A stretch of DNA of 48,856 nt from Pelagibacterium sp. (GCA_002723255.1 PBNW01000011.1:13973-62828), one strand, 5' to 3'; shown: positions 15,067 through 28,011, numbered from the stretch's first letter. A program made the numbers and translations. The notes: a model not told the origin generated them from the sequence alone.

Positions 15067-16074
15067 ATGAAGGGTCAGGACAACGGAAAGTCAGGCGGGG
15101 GCACCCTCGAGAGTTCTCGCCGCTTTGCGTTTGCCATGAGGGCCCTGAGTCGAACGCCGGTCTCCCTGAGTTATCAGAACCGCGATCTGCTTTATGAATG
15201 GGCGGAAAACCTTCCCTCCGGCATAGAGCTCACCGATGTTCTGGGAAACACCGATTCCGATTTCCTGCCCCGGCTGGCCGCTGAGCGGCTCCGTGCCACC
15301 AAACTTCATGTCCTCGATACCCGTGAGCCCCAACGCTTCGAGTTGCCGGTCAATATTTCCGGTGAGGTCCGCTGGTTCGATATCTGGATCGACCCCGATC
15401 TCGATCCGGTCGGCTCGGCGATCGGGGTCTATTCCACGATCATCGATATCAGTGCCCAGAAGCGCCGCGAGGTTCAACTCAAGAACCTGCTGCGAGAGGT
15501 CAGCCATCGTTCGCGCAATCTTATGGCCATCGTGCTTTCGCTTGCGTCCCAGACCGCGCGCAGCGCCACCAGCGTTCCAGGCTTCGTTACGGCTTTCTCG
15601 GGGCGCCTGCAGGCGATTGCCCGCGCCCAGGATCTGGTGACCGATCGGGATTGGCAGGGCGCGTTGCTCAGCGATCTGATATCGCGTCAGATTGCCCTTT
15701 TTCACCGCGACAACGCGCTGCCGGTTGACCTCAAGGGCGACGACCTGGTCGTCTCGCCCAACGCGGCGCTCTATGTCGGGCTCGCCATCCACGAGTTGGC
15801 ATCCAACTCTGTTCGCAACGGCCAGTTGTATCCCGGCGACGGGGCCATCAACGTGGCGTTCAGCGTCGAATCGCGGTCGGATGGCGGGCGCAATCTGATC
15901 ATCAAATGGACCGAACGGCTGGGCGCCGGATCGACGGCCCACGAGATCGAGCCGCTGACCCGCAAATTTCTCGAAAGCGTCGTGCCGCTGGCGGTGGATG
16001 GAATGGGCGAGCTTGCGGTCAATGGCAGCCGCGTGGACTATGCCCTGCGCATCGACGGCAGCCACATCACCTGA
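15067..16074 (+). CDS. HWE/HisKA_2-type sensor histidine kinase, candidate PhyR kinase
   Basis: The 335-residue soluble protein has an N-terminal PAS-like sensing domain (about 25-135, LSRTPVSLSYQNRDLLYEWAENLP). The dimerisation/phospho-acceptor segment LLREVSHRSRNLMAIVLSL follows near residue 142 (phospho-His in VSHRS). Its kinase domain carries the N-box IHELASNSV and the WTE motif in IIKWTERLG that define HWE kinases. The Gly-rich G2 box is poorly conserved (KFLESVVP where FG is usual). No transmembrane helices are seen. Its position beside phyR makes it the obvious candidate to phosphorylate PhyR (inference). I chose the ATG at 15067; an in-frame GTG at 15028 lies right behind a terminator. 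Confidence 0.88.
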   Translation: MKGQDNGKSGGGTLESSRRFAFAMRALSRTPVSLSYQNRDLLYEWAENLPSGIELTDVLGNTDSDFLPRLAAERLRATKLHVLDTREPQRFELPVNISGEVRWFDIWIDPDLDPVGSAIGVYSTIIDISAQKRREVQLKNLLREVSHRSRNLMAIVLSLASQTARSATSVPGFVTAFSGRLQAIARAQDLVTDRDWQGALLSDLISRQIALFHRDNALPVDLKGDDLVVSPNAALYVGLAIHELASNSVRNGQLYPGDGAINVAFSVESRSDGGRNLIIKWTERLGAGSTAHEIEPLTRKFLESVVPLAVDGMGELAVNGSRVDYALRIDGSHIT

Positions 16075-16113
16075 TCCGAGCGATCCTGAAATCCCGCCCC
16101 GAACGAGGAAAGA

Positions 16114-16142
16114 CCGGGAAGCCTTTGGGGCTCCCGGCCTTT
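16114..16142 (+). terminator. Terminator after the histidine kinase gene
   Basis: CCGGGAAGCC and GGCTCCCGG pair with one bulged A and end in CCTTTC, 40 bases past the stop codon. Confidence 0.65.
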
Positions 16143-16219
16143 CTGATAGCGAAAGCGCTTGGGGGAAACGCATCCGCGTTCCCAATAAATGCCGGACGGC
16201 GATGATGGTTCCGCCATCG

Positions 16220-16256
16220 CACAAAAAAAGAGGATCGCCGGGCAGCAATCCTCTTT
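16220..16256 (-). terminator. Minus-strand terminator-like hairpin with T7 run, without an obvious gene
   Basis: On the minus strand AAAGAGGAT (16256-16248) pairs with ATCCTCTTT (16235-16227) and is followed by a continuous T-run. No minus-strand protein gene lies upstream, so it may end an unannotated small RNA. Confidence 0.5.
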
Positions 16257-16461
16257 AGGGTCAGGGCTTGGCACGATGAAGGTAGGGGCGCCTCCATCGG
16301 CTGCCCCTAAAACGCGCCTGTGGCCCGCCGGTTCCGTGTCCGATGCATTTTTTGTTCAACCATGTTGGAAGCGCATGAGCGCCATGACGCTAAAGGTGCT
16401 GGAATGCGGCCAGAACTCGTGCAACACTCGTGGTCTCTGAGGGGAGGAACAGACATGAACC

Positions 16462-18942
16462 ATGGGTTGCGATATGCCGCAAAAGCCGATCGTTTACGAT
16501 GCCCCCACCCCTCAGCCACGGGCCAGCGACGCTGAAACGCTTCGCAACGAAATCCTCGAAAAGCTGACCTATGCCGTTGGCAAGGACCCGATTGTCGCGC
16601 GCCGCACGGACTGGCTGACCGCGACCATCCTGACCATACGCGACCGGATCATCGACCAGTGGATGGAGTCGACGCGCGATACCTGGCGGACATCGCAAAA
16701 GCGCGTCTACTACCTCAGCCTCGAATTTCTGATCGGGCGGCTGATGCGTGACGCCGTGTCCAATCTTGGCATGATGGAGCCGATACGCGAGGCGCTGGCC
16801 TCGTTCAATGTCGATCTGGACGAATTGATCGAGCGCGAGCCCGACGCGGCGCTCGGCAATGGCGGTCTTGGCCGTCTGGCCGCCTGTTTTCTTGAATCGA
16901 TGTCGACCATAAAAGTGCCCGCCTATGGCTATGGCATCCGCTATGTCCACGGGCTTTTCCGCCAGGAAATGAGCGATGGCTGGCAGGTCGAATTGCCCGA
17001 AGACTGGCTTGCACACGGCAATCCATGGGAATTCGAGCGTCGCGAAAGCGCTTACGAGATCGGGTTCGGCGGATCGGTCGAGCCGGTCACCCAGCCCGAT
17101 GGCAGCGTGCGGCAGGTCTGGCATCCGGCCGAACATCTCAATGCGGTAGCCTTCGATACACCGGTCGTGGGGTGGCGCGGCGCGCGGGTGAATACCCTGC
17201 GCCTGTGGAGCGCCCAGCCGATCGATCCGCTGCTGCTCGACCGCTTCAATTCGGGCGACCATATCGGGGCGCTGGAAGAAAGCGCCAAGGCTGTCTCGAT
17301 CACCCGCGTGCTCTATCCCGCCGACTCCACGCCGGCCGGTCAGGAATTGCGGCTGCGGCAGGAGGTTTTCTTTTCCTCGGCCTCGCTGCAGGACATCGTA
17401 CGCCGCCATCTCCAGCAATATGGCGATCTGGGTTCGCTGCCCGACAAGGTGGCCATCCAGCTCAACGACACCCATCCGGCGATTTCGATTGCCGAAATGA
17501 TGCGTATCCTGATGGACGTGCAGGGGCTGAGCTGGAACGAAGCCTGGAAGCTGACCAAGGGCATTTTCTCCTACACCAACCACACGCTGTTGCCCGAGGC
17601 GCTCGAAACATGGCCCGTGGCGCTGCTCGAGCGGCTCTTGCCGCGCCAGATGCAGATTGCCTATGCCATCAACGCCATGGTGCTCGAGGAAGCGCGCGAA
17701 AAAGGGCTCGACGACTCCCGGATCGCGGCGATTTCCCTGATCGATGAGAATGGCGGCCGCCGGTTGCGTATGGGGCAGCTGGCGTTTGTGGGGTCCCATT
17801 CGATCAACGGGGTTTCCGCCCTGCATACCGAATTGATGAAGCAGACGGTTTTTGCCGATCTGCATAAACTCTACCCCGACCGCATCAACAACAAGACCAA
17901 TGGTGTCACGCCACGCCGCTGGCTGATGCAGTGCAATCCGGCGCTGACCCGGCTGATTTCCGAGCGCATCGGCCCCGATTTCAAGGACGATATCGAACAG
18001 CTCATCAAGCTCGACGTGCATGCCGAGGACAAGTCATTCCAGGACCAGTTCGCCGCCGTCAAGCGCGGCAACAAGGAACGCCTTGCGGCGCTCATCAAGG
18101 AGCGGGCAGGGGTCACGGTCTCGCCCGATGCGCTGTTTGATATCCAGATCAAGCGTATCCATGAATACAAGCGCCAATTGCTCAACATCATGGAAGCGGT
18201 GGCGCAGTACAACATGATCCGCGCCCATCCCGAAAAGCGCTGGGTGCCGCGGGTCAAGGTCTTCGCGGGCAAGGCGGCGCCCAGTTACTGGAACGCCAAG
18301 CTCATCATCAAGCTCATCAACGACGTTGCCAAGGTCATCAACAACGACCCCGCCGTGCGTGGGCTTTTGAAGGTGGTGTTCCTGCCCAATTACAACGTGT
18401 CGCTGGCCGAAACCATCATTCCCGCCGCCGATCTGTCCGAACAGATCTCGACCGCCGGCATGGAAGCCTCGGGGACCGGGAACATGAAGTTTGCACTCAA
18501 CGGGGCCTTGACCATCGGCACCATGGATGGGGCCAATGTCGAGATGCGCGAGCGGTTGGGTCCTGAAAACATCGTGATTTTCGGAATGACCTCGGACGAG
18601 GTCGATGACGTCCGGGCTCAGAACAGGCCGCCCCGCGAATTGATCGAATCCAGTCAATCGTTGCGAGAGGTCATCGAAGCGATCGGGTCGGGGGTGTTTT
18701 CGCCAGACGACCGGGCGCGCTATCGCGCCCTGATGGATGGGCTTTACGACCATGACTGGTTCATGGTGGCGCGCGATTTCGACGCCTATTGCGCCGCGCA
18801 GCGCAAGGTCGATACGTTCTGGAACGACCGCACGGTCTGGAACGCCATGGCGATCCGCAATACAGCGAGAATGGCCTGGTTTTCCTCGGATCGCACGATC
18901 CGTGAATATGCCGACGATATCTGGGGAGCGCCGCACATCTGA
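16462..18942 (+). CDS. glgP: Glycogen/starch phosphorylase GlgP
   Basis: Releases glucose-1-phosphate from the non-reducing ends of glycogen, using pyridoxal phosphate. The 826-residue length is normal. The N-terminal substrate region contains YYLSLEFLIGR and LGNGGLGRLAACFL. The cofactor site EASGTGNMKFALNG near residue 675 holds the PLP Lys. NDTHPAISIAEM and the LFDIQIKRIHEYKRQLLN block are also intact. First gene of the glycogen cluster. The start is uncertain: the best ribosome binding site (GGAGGA) is placed for an ATG at 16455 in another frame, while the glgP frame starts at 16462 or 16474. Confidence 0.95.
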   Translation: MGCDMPQKPIVYDAPTPQPRASDAETLRNEILEKLTYAVGKDPIVARRTDWLTATILTIRDRIIDQWMESTRDTWRTSQKRVYYLSLEFLIGRLMRDAVSNLGMMEPIREALASFNVDLDELIEREPDAALGNGGLGRLAACFLESMSTIKVPAYGYGIRYVHGLFRQEMSDGWQVELPEDWLAHGNPWEFERRESAYEIGFGGSVEPVTQPDGSVRQVWHPAEHLNAVAFDTPVVGWRGARVNTLRLWSAQPIDPLLLDRFNSGDHIGALEESAKAVSITRVLYPADSTPAGQELRLRQEVFFSSASLQDIVRRHLQQYGDLGSLPDKVAIQLNDTHPAISIAEMMRILMDVQGLSWNEAWKLTKGIFSYTNHTLLPEALETWPVALLERLLPRQMQIAYAINAMVLEEAREKGLDDSRIAAISLIDENGGRRLRMGQLAFVGSHSINGVSALHTELMKQTVFADLHKLYPDRINNKTNGVTPRRWLMQCNPALTRLISERIGPDFKDDIEQLIKLDVHAEDKSFQDQFAAVKRGNKERLAALIKERAGVTVSPDALFDIQIKRIHEYKRQLLNIMEAVAQYNMIRAHPEKRWVPRVKVFAGKAAPSYWNAKLIIKLINDVAKVINNDPAVRGLLKVVFLPNYNVSLAETIIPAADLSEQISTAGMEASGTGNMKFALNGALTIGTMDGANVEMRERLGPENIVIFGMTSDEVDDVRAQNRPPRELIESSQSLREVIEAIGSGVFSPDDRARYRALMDGLYDHDWFMVARDFDAYCAAQRKVDTFWNDRTVWNAMAIRNTARMAWFSSDRTIREYADDIWGAPHI

Positions 18943-18962
18943 CGATTTGACTGCGGGACGCC

Positions 18963-18987
18963 GGAACTTGGGGGTCCCCGGCGGGTT
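18963..18987 (+). promoter_or_regulatory. Possible sigma-EcfG-like promoter upstream of glgB
   Basis: GGAAC (18963-18967), 16 bases, GGTT (18984-18987). It differs from the strong promoters only at the first -10 base. It overlaps a CGCCGG/CCGGCG inverted repeat (18959-18964 with 18978-18983) after glgP. Tentative. Confidence 0.4.
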
Positions 18988-19034
18988 CATAACAAACAGA
19001 CTGATGCACCGACATCAGAGGGGGAGTAGAGCAC

Positions 19035-21236
19035 TTGGCAAAAAAGCAGTCCGGATGGCAGGCCGATCCCAAACAGATCGCCCGGGTGGTGAGTGGACAG
19101 CACGACGACCCTTTCGCGATTTTGGGCCTGCACGAGAGTGAGGGCCAATGGATCGCCCGTGCACTCGTGCCTCACGCCCAATGGGCCGAGGTGCGCACAC
19201 TCGATGGCAAGCCCCTGGGAAAGCTTGAAAAACGGGACGATGCGGGCTTTTTTGAAGGTCCGGTGACCATAGACCGTTTTCAACCCGTACTGTACCATGC
19301 CGGCAATGACGGGGGCGAGTGGGATGTGATCGATCCCTATTCGTTTGGCCCGGTGCTCGGCCCGATGGACGACTATTACATCGGCGAGGGATCCCATCTG
19401 CGCCTGTTCGACAAGATGGGCGCCCACTTCATGACATTCGAGGGCGTGGAGGGCACCCATTTTGCCGTCTGGGCGCCCAATGCGCGGCGCGTTTCGGTCG
19501 TCGGCTCGTTCAACGATTGGGACGGGCGACGCTACGCCATGCGGCTGCGCAACCAGATCGGCATCTGGGAAATTTTCGTGCCTGGCGTCACGCCCGGCGC
19601 GCAATACAAATACGAGATCATCGGCAAGGAGGGCAATCTCCTGCCGCTCAAGGCCGATCCGTATGCTCAGCAATCGGAGATGCGGCCAAAAACCGCTTCG
19701 GTGGTTGCCGACCCGACGCCGTTCGCCTGGACCGACCAGGCGTATATGGAAGCGCGCAAATCGCGCGACTACCGCCACGAACCGATGAGCGTTTACGAGG
19801 TGCATCTGGGCTCCTGGCGCAAGCGGCCCGATGGCGGGTTCTTGAGCTATGAGCAGCTTGCCGAGCAATTGGTGCCCTATGCCGCCGATATGGGCTTTAC
19901 CCATATCGAGTTGCTGCCGATTTCCGAGCACCCTTATGATCCGAGCTGGGGCTATCAGCCCACGGGGCTTTATGCGCCCACCGCGCGGTTCGGGGATCCG
20001 GCCGGGTTTGCCCGGTTTGTCGATGCGGCGCACAATGCGGGGCTGGGGATCATTCTCGATTGGGTGCCCGCCCATTTCCCGACCGACGAGCACGGGCTGG
20101 CCAAGTTCGATGGCACCGCGCTCTACGAGCACGCCGATCCGCGTCAGGGCTATCACCCGGACTGGAACACGGCGATCTACAATTTCGGGCGCAAGGAAGT
20201 CTCGAGCTTTCTCACCAACAATGCGCTCTACTGGCTGGAAAGGTTCCACATCGACGGGCTGCGGGTCGATGCGGTGGCCTCCATGCTCTATCTCGATTAT
20301 TCGCGCCAGCCGGGCCAGTGGGTGCCCAACAGTCAGGGCGGCAACGAGAATATCGAAGCGATCGCCTTTCTCCAGCGCGTCAACGCCGAAACCTACGGCC
20401 ACCACCCCGGCACCTTCACCGTGGCCGAGGAATCGACGAGCTGGCCGGGGGTGACCGCGCCGACCTATGCCAAGGGTCTGGGGTTCGGGTTCAAGTGGAA
20501 TATGGGCTTCATGAACGACACGCTGCGCTACATGCAGCGCGAGCCGATCCACCGCCGCTTCCACCACCACGACCTGACCTTCGGGCTGCTCTACGCCTTT
20601 TCGGAAAATTTCACGCTGCCGCTGAGCCATGACGAAGTGGTGCATGGCAAGGGGTCGCTGCTCTCCAAGATGCCGGGCGACGACTGGCAGAAGTTTGCCA
20701 ACCTTCGCGCCTATTATGCCTTCATGTGGGGTTATCCGGGCAAGAAGCTGTTGTTCATGGGCCAGGAATTTGCCCAGCGCGAAGAGTGGAGCGAGGCCCA
20801 TGCGCTCGATTGGTGGCTGCTCGATGCGCCATCTCACGAAGGCATAAGGCGGCTGATTTCCGACCTCAATACCGTCTATCGCGAACTACCCGCGCTGCAT
20901 GGACGCGATTGCGAGCCCGAAGGGTTCGAGTGGATCATTGCCAACGATCAGGCCAATTCGGTGCTGGCCTGGGTGCGCAAAGCTCCCGATGCGGCGCCTG
21001 TGGTGGTCATCACCAACCTGACCCCCGTGCCGCGCGAAAAATACCGCCTGCCCATGCCTGCCGCCGGGCGGTGGGTCGAGCGCATCAATACCGACGCGGG
21101 CTGGTATGCGGGGTCCAACACGGGCAATCAGGGTGTGGTCAGCGCAACCAAAGGCAATGAATTCGGTTATCCGGCAACGGCAGAGATCGTTCTGCCGCCG
21201 CTGTCGACCCTCATCCTGCAATTTGAGCCGGGATAG
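19035..21236 (+). CDS. glgB: 1,4-alpha-glucan branching enzyme GlgB
   Basis: Transfers short alpha-1,4 chains to make alpha-1,6 branches in glycogen. The 733-residue GH13 protein has an N-terminal carbohydrate-binding module and a second one ([22 protein letters not shown] near 142). The barrel has all catalytic residues in place: the nucleophile Asp in [19 protein letters not shown] (about 403), the acid/base Glu in [13 protein letters not shown] (about 457), and the stabilising Asp in [13 protein letters not shown] (about 527). The C-terminal beta domain is present. It starts with TTG, preceded by GGGGGAG. It is followed 61 bp later by glgC in the same direction. Confidence 0.95.
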   Translation: MAKKQSGWQADPKQIARVVSGQHDDPFAILGLHESEGQWIARALVPHAQWAEVRTLDGKPLGKLEKRDDAGFFEGPVTIDRFQPVLYHAGNDGGEWDVIDPYSFGPVLGPMDDYYIGEGSHLRLFDKMGAHFMTFEGVEGTHFAVWAPNARRVSVVGSFNDWDGRRYAMRLRNQIGIWEIFVPGVTPGAQYKYEIIGKEGNLLPLKADPYAQQSEMRPKTASVVADPTPFAWTDQAYMEARKSRDYRHEPMSVYEVHLGSWRKRPDGGFLSYEQLAEQLVPYAADMGFTHIELLPISEHPYDPSWGYQPTGLYAPTARFGDPAGFARFVDAAHNAGLGIILDWVPAHFPTDEHGLAKFDGTALYEHADPRQGYHPDWNTAIYNFGRKEVSSFLTNNALYWLERFHIDGLRVDAVASMLYLDYSRQPGQWVPNSQGGNENIEAIAFLQRVNAETYGHHPGTFTVAEESTSWPGVTAPTYAKGLGFGFKWNMGFMNDTLRYMQREPIHRRFHHHDLTFGLLYAFSENFTLPLSHDEVVHGKGSLLSKMPGDDWQKFANLRAYYAFMWGYPGKKLLFMGQEFAQREEWSEAHALDWWLLDAPSHEGIRRLISDLNTVYRELPALHGRDCEPEGFEWIIANDQANSVLAWVRKAPDAAPVVVITNLTPVPREKYRLPMPAAGRWVERINTDAGWYAGSNTGNQGVVSATKGNEFGYPATAEIVLPPLSTLILQFEPG

Positions 21237-21297
21237 GCAAAAAAAGGAAAACGCCACCGGAGAGGGACCAGCCGGAGGTGCAACAAAGGAGAGGATC

Positions 21298-22565
21298 ATG
21301 GTCGACAAGAAGAACCCGGCGCCCCTTGCCCGTGATGCCATGGCCTATGTGCTGGCGGGTGGGCGCGGTACGCGGCTCATGGAACTGACCGACCGGCGCG
21401 CCAAGCCGGCGGTCTATTTCGGGGGGAAGTCGCGCATCATCGATTTTGCGCTGTCCAATGCCATCAATTCGGGCATCCGCCGCATTTCGGTGGCCACGCA
21501 ATATCAGGCGCACAGCCTGATCCGGCACCTGCAACGCGGCTGGAACTTTTTGCGCACCGAACGCAACGAGAGCTTCGACATCCTGCCGGCCAGCCAGCGG
21601 GTGGCCGAGGACATGTGGTATGCGGGAACGGCCGACGCGGTCTATCAGAACATCGACATCATCGACGACTACAACACCAAATACATCGTTATCCTGGCCG
21701 GCGACCACGTCTACAAGATGGATTACGAGCTCATGCTGCGCCAGCACGTGGACACGGGGGCGGATGTGACCGTGGGGTGTCTCGAAGTGCCCTCGCGGGA
21801 AGCTTCGGCCTTCGGGGTGATGCATGTGGACGGGCGCGACCGGATCGTCGAGTTCATGGAAAAGCCCAAGGATCCGCCCTCGATCCCCGACAAGCCCGGT
21901 GTCTCGCTCGCCTCGATGGGCATTTACGTGTTCGAGACCAAATTCCTGATGGACCAGTTGCGCCGCGACGCGGCAACCGAGGGGTCCAGTCGCGATTTCG
22001 GCAAGGACATCATCCCCCATATCGTTGCCAATGGCACCGCCTGGGCGCACCGGTTTCCGCGCTCCTGCGTGCGCTCGGAACACGAACAGGTATCCTACTG
22101 GAAGGATGTGGGGACGATCGATGCTTATTGGGAAGCCAATATCGATCTCACCGATATCACCCCCCAGCTCGATCTCTACGACCGGGAATGGCCGATTTGG
22201 ACGCACGCGGAAATCACCCCGCCGGCCAAGTTCGTCCACGATATCGACGGGCGGCGCGGGCAGGCCATTTCCTCGCTCGTTTCGGGCGATTGTATCGTTT
22301 CGGGCGCGCAGTTGCGGCGCACGCTGCTGGCGACGGGCGCGCGGGTCAATTCCTATTCCGAGCTCAACGAAGCTGTTGTCCTGCCCCAATGCACCATCGG
22401 GCGCGGTGTGCGCCTCAACAAGGTGGTGGTCGATGCGCGGGTGGAAATTCCCGAAGGGCTCGTGGTCGGCGAAGACCCCGAGTTCGACGCGAAATGGTTC
22501 CGCCGCACCGAAAGCGGTGTCACCCTGATTACCCAGCCCATGATCAACAGACTCGTTGCCTCGAA

Positions 22566-22569
<4 letters not shown>
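21298..22569 (+). CDS. glgC: Glucose-1-phosphate adenylyltransferase GlgC
   Basis: Makes ADP-glucose from ATP and glucose-1-phosphate, the committed and allosterically controlled step of glycogen synthesis. The 423-residue length is standard. The nucleotide-binding start [20 protein letters not shown] lies near residue 15, with [19 protein letters not shown] after it. [14 protein letters not shown] and the FMEKPKDPP sugar-phosphate region follow. The C-terminal half is a left-handed beta-helix ([19 protein letters not shown]). The frame is open upstream, but AAGGAG sits 6 bases before the ATG at 21298. Its stop overlaps the glgA start by 4 bp, indicating translational coupling. Confidence 0.95.
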
Positions 22570-25639
<3,070 letters not shown>

Positions 25640-25653
25640 CGGAAAGTCCCTCA

Positions 25654-27672
25654 ATGTCATCAGACAAGCAGCCTGCTTCACCCGCCCCTCTCGGTGCGAC
25701 GGTGACCGATACCGGTGTGGATTTCGGGGTTTATTCGGAGACCGCCGAAGCGATCTGGGTGTGCCTGTTCGACGATCAGGACGAGGAGACCGACCGGGTC
25801 GAGATGAGCCGGGGCGATGGCAATCGCTGGTCGGTTCATATCGATGGGATCGGGGCAAACGCCAGCTACGGCCTGCGGGCCGATGGAAAATACGATCCGG
25901 CGCAGGGCTATTATTTCGATCCCAACAAGCTCTTGGTCGACCCTTACGCACGGCGCATCGACAGGACGTTCGTGCGCAGCCCGAAACTGCGGCTGGCGCG
26001 TGATGAATCGGTCGATACCGCGCCCCTGGTGCCCAAGGCGCTGGTGCAGGGGCCGGTTGTCGAAACCGATTTCGAGCCGGATCCCGCACGGCCCAATTTC
26101 ATTTACGAACTCAACGTTCGCCCCTTCACCATGCGCCATCCTTCGGTGCAGGGACCGCTGCGGGGAACGCTGGCGGGGATGACGACGGACTATGTCATCG
26201 ACCATCTCAAGCATCTCGGCGTCGATGTTGTCGAGTTGATGCCGATTGCCGGGTGGATCGATGACGGGCATCTGCCCTCGCTGGGCCTGACCAACGTGTG
26301 GGGCTACAACCCCATCACCTATTTCGCCACCGATCCGCGGATCATTCCGCGCGGGCCGCAATCGCTGCGCCATATGGTCGAGACCTATCGCGAGGCGGGG
26401 ATCCGGGTGGTGCTCGATGTGGTCTACAACCACACCGGCGAAGGGGATTCCCAGGGGCCGGTCATTTCGATGAAGGGGCTCGATGCGCTGACCTATTACC
26501 GCCATGTGGAGGCGGATGGCGCAATGGCACTGGTCAATGATGCGGGCACCGGCAACACGCTGCGCTGCGATCATCCGGCGGTGCAGGATCTGGTGATCGA
26601 CAGTTTGCGCTATTGGGTGACCGAATTCGGGATCGCCGGCTTCCGGTTCGATCTGGCGACGGTTCTGGGGCGCTCGCTGGACGGGTTCTCGCGCGATGCC
26701 GAACTGCTCGAGCGCATCAGGACCGACGACATCCTCAAAGACTGCTTGTTGATCGCCGAGCCGTGGGATCCGGGGCCGGGCGGCTATCACGTCGGCCAGT
26801 TCGGCGAACCGTTCATTGAATGGAACGACCAGTACCGCGACACGGTGCGGAAATTCTGGCGCGGCGAGGACCATATGATCGGAGCGCTCGCCGGCAAGGT
26901 CGCCGGATCGGCCGACCAGTTCAACCATGACGGGCGCAAGCCTTCGGCCAGCGTCAATTTCCTTGCCGCCCATGACGGGTTCACGCTTGGCGATCTGGTT
27001 TCGTATGAAAACAAGCACAATGACGCCAATGGCGAGGACAACCGCGACGGGCACAACGCCAACTACTCATGGAACAACGGCGCCGAGGGCGAGACCGATG
27101 ACGAGGCGATAAATACCGCCCGCCGCAATGACGTAAGGGCTCTGCTGGCCACGCTTTTCGTCTCCCATGGCTCACTCATGCTAACGGCCGGCGACGAGTT
27201 CGGCCGCACCCAGGGCGGCAACAACAACGCCTACGCACAGGACAACGAGATCACCTGGCTGGACTGGGAAAATGCCGATGGAGACCTTGTCAACTTCGTT
27301 GCCAGCCTGTCCGAAATGCGTCGCAACCATCCGGCCTTCAGGAGCGACAAATTCCTGACCGGCGAAAAAACCGACGGGTTCAAGGATGTCATGTGGGTTC
27401 GCCCCGACGGTGCTGAAATGACTGACAAGGATTGGAACCGCGCCGATTCCGGGGTCCTGGGCATGTTCCTCCACGAAGAGGGCGAGGTCCTTCTCGTCTG
27501 GTTCAACAGGCTGCGCGAGGAAATCGAGGTCGCTCTGCCACCCGAGCAGGGGCTCCGTTTCGAAGTGGCGCTGGTCTCGGCCATCGATACCCGGATTACG
27601 ATCGAGAATGCCAGTCTCAAACTGCCGCCGCGCAGCGTGGTCATTCTGGCGCACACCAACGGGCAATCGTGA
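25654..27672 (+). CDS. glgX: Glycogen debranching enzyme GlgX
   Basis: Hydrolyses alpha-1,6 branches left after GlgP has shortened the outer chains. The 672-residue GH13 isoamylase-type protein has an N-terminal beta-sandwich (about 10-110). The catalytic barrel has VVLDVVYNHTGEGD, the nucleophile Asp in GFRFDLATVLGR (about 332), the acid/base Glu in LIAEPWD (about 367) and the third Asp in AAHDGFTLGDLV (about 439). A small C-terminal domain closes it. The ribosome binding site is weak, in keeping with translation as the last gene of the operon. After it comes a 339-bp gap. Confidence 0.94.
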   Translation: MSSDKQPASPAPLGATVTDTGVDFGVYSETAEAIWVCLFDDQDEETDRVEMSRGDGNRWSVHIDGIGANASYGLRADGKYDPAQGYYFDPNKLLVDPYARRIDRTFVRSPKLRLARDESVDTAPLVPKALVQGPVVETDFEPDPARPNFIYELNVRPFTMRHPSVQGPLRGTLAGMTTDYVIDHLKHLGVDVVELMPIAGWIDDGHLPSLGLTNVWGYNPITYFATDPRIIPRGPQSLRHMVETYREAGIRVVLDVVYNHTGEGDSQGPVISMKGLDALTYYRHVEADGAMALVNDAGTGNTLRCDHPAVQDLVIDSLRYWVTEFGIAGFRFDLATVLGRSLDGFSRDAELLERIRTDDILKDCLLIAEPWDPGPGGYHVGQFGEPFIEWNDQYRDTVRKFWRGEDHMIGALAGKVAGSADQFNHDGRKPSASVNFLAAHDGFTLGDLVSYENKHNDANGEDNRDGHNANYSWNNGAEGETDDEAINTARRNDVRALLATLFVSHGSLMLTAGDEFGRTQGGNNNAYAQDNEITWLDWENADGDLVNFVASLSEMRRNHPAFRSDKFLTGEKTDGFKDVMWVRPDGAEMTDKDWNRADSGVLGMFLHEEGEVLLVWFNRLREEIEVALPPEQGLRFEVALVSAIDTRITIENASLKLPPRSVVILAHTNGQS

Positions 27673-28011
27673 TCACCTCATTCAGTGTTTCCCCGGCCGA
27701 TTGCCGGCGCCGATCGTGATGGAACAATAAACCCGGCGCGGGGTTGTGAATGGGCGACGAGTTCCACGATTCACCCCCGCGTCTCCGACGCACTTACGAT
27801 CTTTCTCAATAGAGCTTGTCATCAACAGCCAGGACGCGATTGCCCGAACGGCGATCGCGCAAACGGCGTTTAAACAATTTAACTCATTGAAAAATATAAT
27901 AAAAATCGGAAACTTTAGTTGAGCGGCCTCCGTTACTTCTCCCGATCGCTACAGACGGTCATGGAGAGCCGGCCAAATGGCTGTGCTCTTTTTGAAAAAG
28001 GAGACTGAACA
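27673..28011. other. Intergenic region upstream of the acidic secreted protein
   Basis: I see no gene in these 339 bp. The segment 27866-27920 is markedly AT-rich. Two imperfect sigma-EcfG-like sites occur: GGAAC-N16-GGTT at 27721-27745 and GAAAC-N17-CGTT at 27909-27934. A stem with AGCC/GGCT arms and a following T5 (27964-27993) sits just ahead of the ribosome binding site of the next gene and could act as an attenuator. Confidence 0.45.

Larger units (their letters stand above)
16075..16461. other. Structured intergenic region between the kinase and glgP
   Basis: No protein gene is seen in these 387 bp. It holds several hairpins in a row: the kinase terminator (16114-16142), an imperfect stem around 16155-16181, a stem around 16199-16220, AAAGAGGAT/ATCCTCTTT (16227-16256), and TAGGGGC/GCCCCTA (16283-16309). 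The glgP promoter must also lie here. Confidence 0.5.
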
